Part shown: piece by piece, positions 5,820 through 6,927 of the stretch
How the letters are laid out: every line of letters begins with the position of its first letter
Numbering within the stretch: the first letter of the stretch is position 1
DNA from: Alphaproteobacteria bacterium
GTDB lineage: Bacteria; Pseudomonadota; Alphaproteobacteria; Micropepsales; Micropepsaceae
Assembly (NCBI GenBank): GCA_028869725.1
Contig: JAGWRJ010000122.1
Span: forward strand, 1-6,927
Length of the DNA: 6,927 nt
Reading direction: 5' to 3'
Made by a program: the position numbers and the translations under genes
The notes under the pieces: model-generated
The model's database searches: none
The model's input: the letters and a program-made list of their open reading frames with translations, nothing else
Told to the model about the DNA's origin: nothing

Positions 5820-6927
5820 AGAGCTGTCGATCCTTTCGCCTGCAGCGCGGCGCCGGTCAGCGATGGCGGGGAATAATCAAGAAGCGCGGCGTTCGCGATC
5901 GCCCGAGCATCCTCATTCAAATGCTCCTGCACAAGATCGCCCACAAGATTTGCGCAGGCATCCGGAGCCAGATCACCCGGTCCTTCTGCTCCGATCGCAT
6001 CAAGGACAAAGGCGATGGCAGCGCCGCGCTGACTGGGCGCGTGCAGCGCCTCGTCAAGCTTGCGCAGATATGCCCGTCCGGGCCGCCGTCCCGGCCATCG
6101 GGTTTGTCTGGCACTCCTAGCAATGAGCGCAACTGACGGCGGTAGGGGCTCCTTCAATGCGGCATAAAGACTCAAAGCCAGCGCCGCAAATCCCTGTTCC
6201 GGGGTTTTCTGCACCACCTCCCGGCTCAGCTCGTTCAGCATCATGCTACGCTGTGCCGGTAGAACGGCTGACGGCGCAATCAGATCGAGACTGGCATATA
6301 GACGTGCCCACACTGGCGCATCACTGGGCAGCGCCGGATTGAGCGTCGCAGCCCACTGCACCGCGCGTTGAATATTGCCCGTCATCATCAGTGCCCGCGC
6401 AAACAGGCCGGTCATATCGCGATCTCGTGCATCTGGCTCAAGCCGCATCAGGGCGTCCTGTTCGAGGTCTGCAGCGATATCCATCAGATCCTTGTTCTGG
6501 GCGGAGGCAAGCGCCTCATAGATCAGGGCGGGCTGAACTTTTTCTGCGGCCCGTTTGACCGCTTGGCGTAACAGCGACTGGCCCTCCAGGAAGGGCATCT
6601 GCAGGACCTGCGCATGCTCCGTGGCGAACTGATCGGCGGTGAAGTCCTGCGCATCGGCGATCGACTGCAACTCCGCGACTGACAATGCGCCGGTGCGCAC
6701 CACCCGTTCAGCAGCCTCGATGCGATCTATTGGCGAGTTCTTTGGGGCGCGCGCTGCCAGCAACAAACCGGGCGTACCGAGCTCCTCGCCGAGATCGAGC
6801 GGAACAGGCAAGCCATTTTGCATCAACAACAGGACCGTTAGTGAATCGGCATTTTCGACCTTGTCGGGTATGCGTGCAGCGTGGGTGTGCAGATCCGCAA
6901 GCAACGCAGAAAATGCACGATCAGAAA
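5816..6927 (-). CDS. Helical protein of unknown function, upstream of and coupled to xerD (5' end missing)
   Basis: I do not recognise this protein. The last 369 residues are visible and the frame stays open to the right window edge; the TTG at 6904 that could be taken as a start is an internal Leu (context SDRAFSALLADLH), with no sign of a real start. The protein is rich in Ala and Leu and predicted by eye to be almost wholly alpha-helical, with helix pairs such as LFARALMMTGNIQRAVQWA that recall TPR-like solenoid repeats, though no clear repeat period is seen. There are no obvious catalytic motifs, cysteine clusters or transmembrane segments in the visible part. A more basic stretch (ARSARQTRWPGRRPGRAYLRK) interrupts it before the last third. 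Its TGA overlaps the GTG of xerD by 4 bases, so the two are probably cotranscribed and translationally coupled. An envelope or periplasmic protein with a signal peptide in the missing part is possible but unsupported. Confidence 0.72.
   Translation of the reverse strand, partial: SDRAFSALLADLHTHAARIPDKVENADSLTVLLLMQNGLPVPLDLGEELGTPGLLLAARAPKNSPIDRIEAAERVVRTGALSVAELQSIADAQDFTADQFATEHAQVLQMPFLEGQSLLRQAVKRAAEKVQPALIYEALASAQNKDLMDIAADLEQDALMRLEPDARDRDMTGLFARALMMTGNIQRAVQWAATLNPALPSDAPVWARLYASLDLIAPSAVLPAQRSMMLNELSREVVQKTPEQGFAALALSLYAALKEPLPPSVALIARSARQTRWPGRRPGRAYLRKLDEALHAPSQRGAAIAFVLDAIGAEGPGDLAPDACANLVGDLVQEHLNEDARAIANAALLDYSPPSLTGAALQAKGSTAL

Noticed and set aside
4914..5876. Open frame of 320 codons on the + strand opposite xerD
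   Set aside because: It mirrors xerD, which has every catalytic residue; the antisense product is low in recognisable motifs and rich in Arg, Gln and His as expected of a shadow frame. The equal length to XerD is coincidence.
5917..6132. Possible frameshift in the unknown protein near the Arg-rich stretch
   Set aside because: The main frame continues with sensible helical, Ala/Leu-rich sequence on both sides, and the alternate frame gives no better protein.

Overview
The window looks like chromosomal DNA from a high-GC alphaproteobacterium. The evidence is an Mcl1-type malyl-CoA lyase very like the Rhodobacter enzyme, an alphaproteobacterial-style accA and xerD, and a fragment resembling a CsgG/HfaB-type secretin-like lipoprotein. 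A stalked or prosthecate marine group (Maricaulales/Hyphomonadales-like) would fit, but that placement is inference. I see no rRNA, tRNA, CRISPR array, insertion sequence or prophage gene. The only recombinase is XerD, which is a housekeeping enzyme.

Left part, + strand (1-2583): the 3' end of a CsgG-like gene carrying a C-terminal bacterial SH3 domain. After 60 bases come two genes with no spacing between them (stop TGA, then ATG): a microsomal-type epoxide hydrolase and a proline racemase/hydroxyproline epimerase family enzyme whose first catalytic cysteine is replaced by serine. The pair looks like a small catabolic or detoxifying unit.

Right part, - strand (6927-2587, read leftward): a long helical protein of unknown function, truncated by the window edge; xerD, overlapping it by 4 bases (GTGA); an L-malyl-CoA/beta-methylmalyl-CoA lyase gene 50 bases further on, with a GTG start and a strong Shine-Dalgarno; then a 273-base spacer; then accA. 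The spacer holds several small inverted repeats and a TTGACA box, so accA probably has its own promoter as well as possible read-through. accA and the racemase gene converge with only 3 bases between stop codons, and the two stops sit in the opposite arms of a small hairpin.

Metabolically, the lyase releases acetyl-CoA and glyoxylate (or propionyl-CoA and glyoxylate), and AccA is part of the enzyme that turns acetyl-CoA into malonyl-CoA. The adjacency is suggestive but is not proof of coupling. I find no clearly new multi-gene system here. The best leads are the Ser/Cys racemase paired with an epoxide hydrolase, the CsgG-SH3 fusion, the placement of the lyase between xerD and accA, and the unknown protein coupled to xerD.
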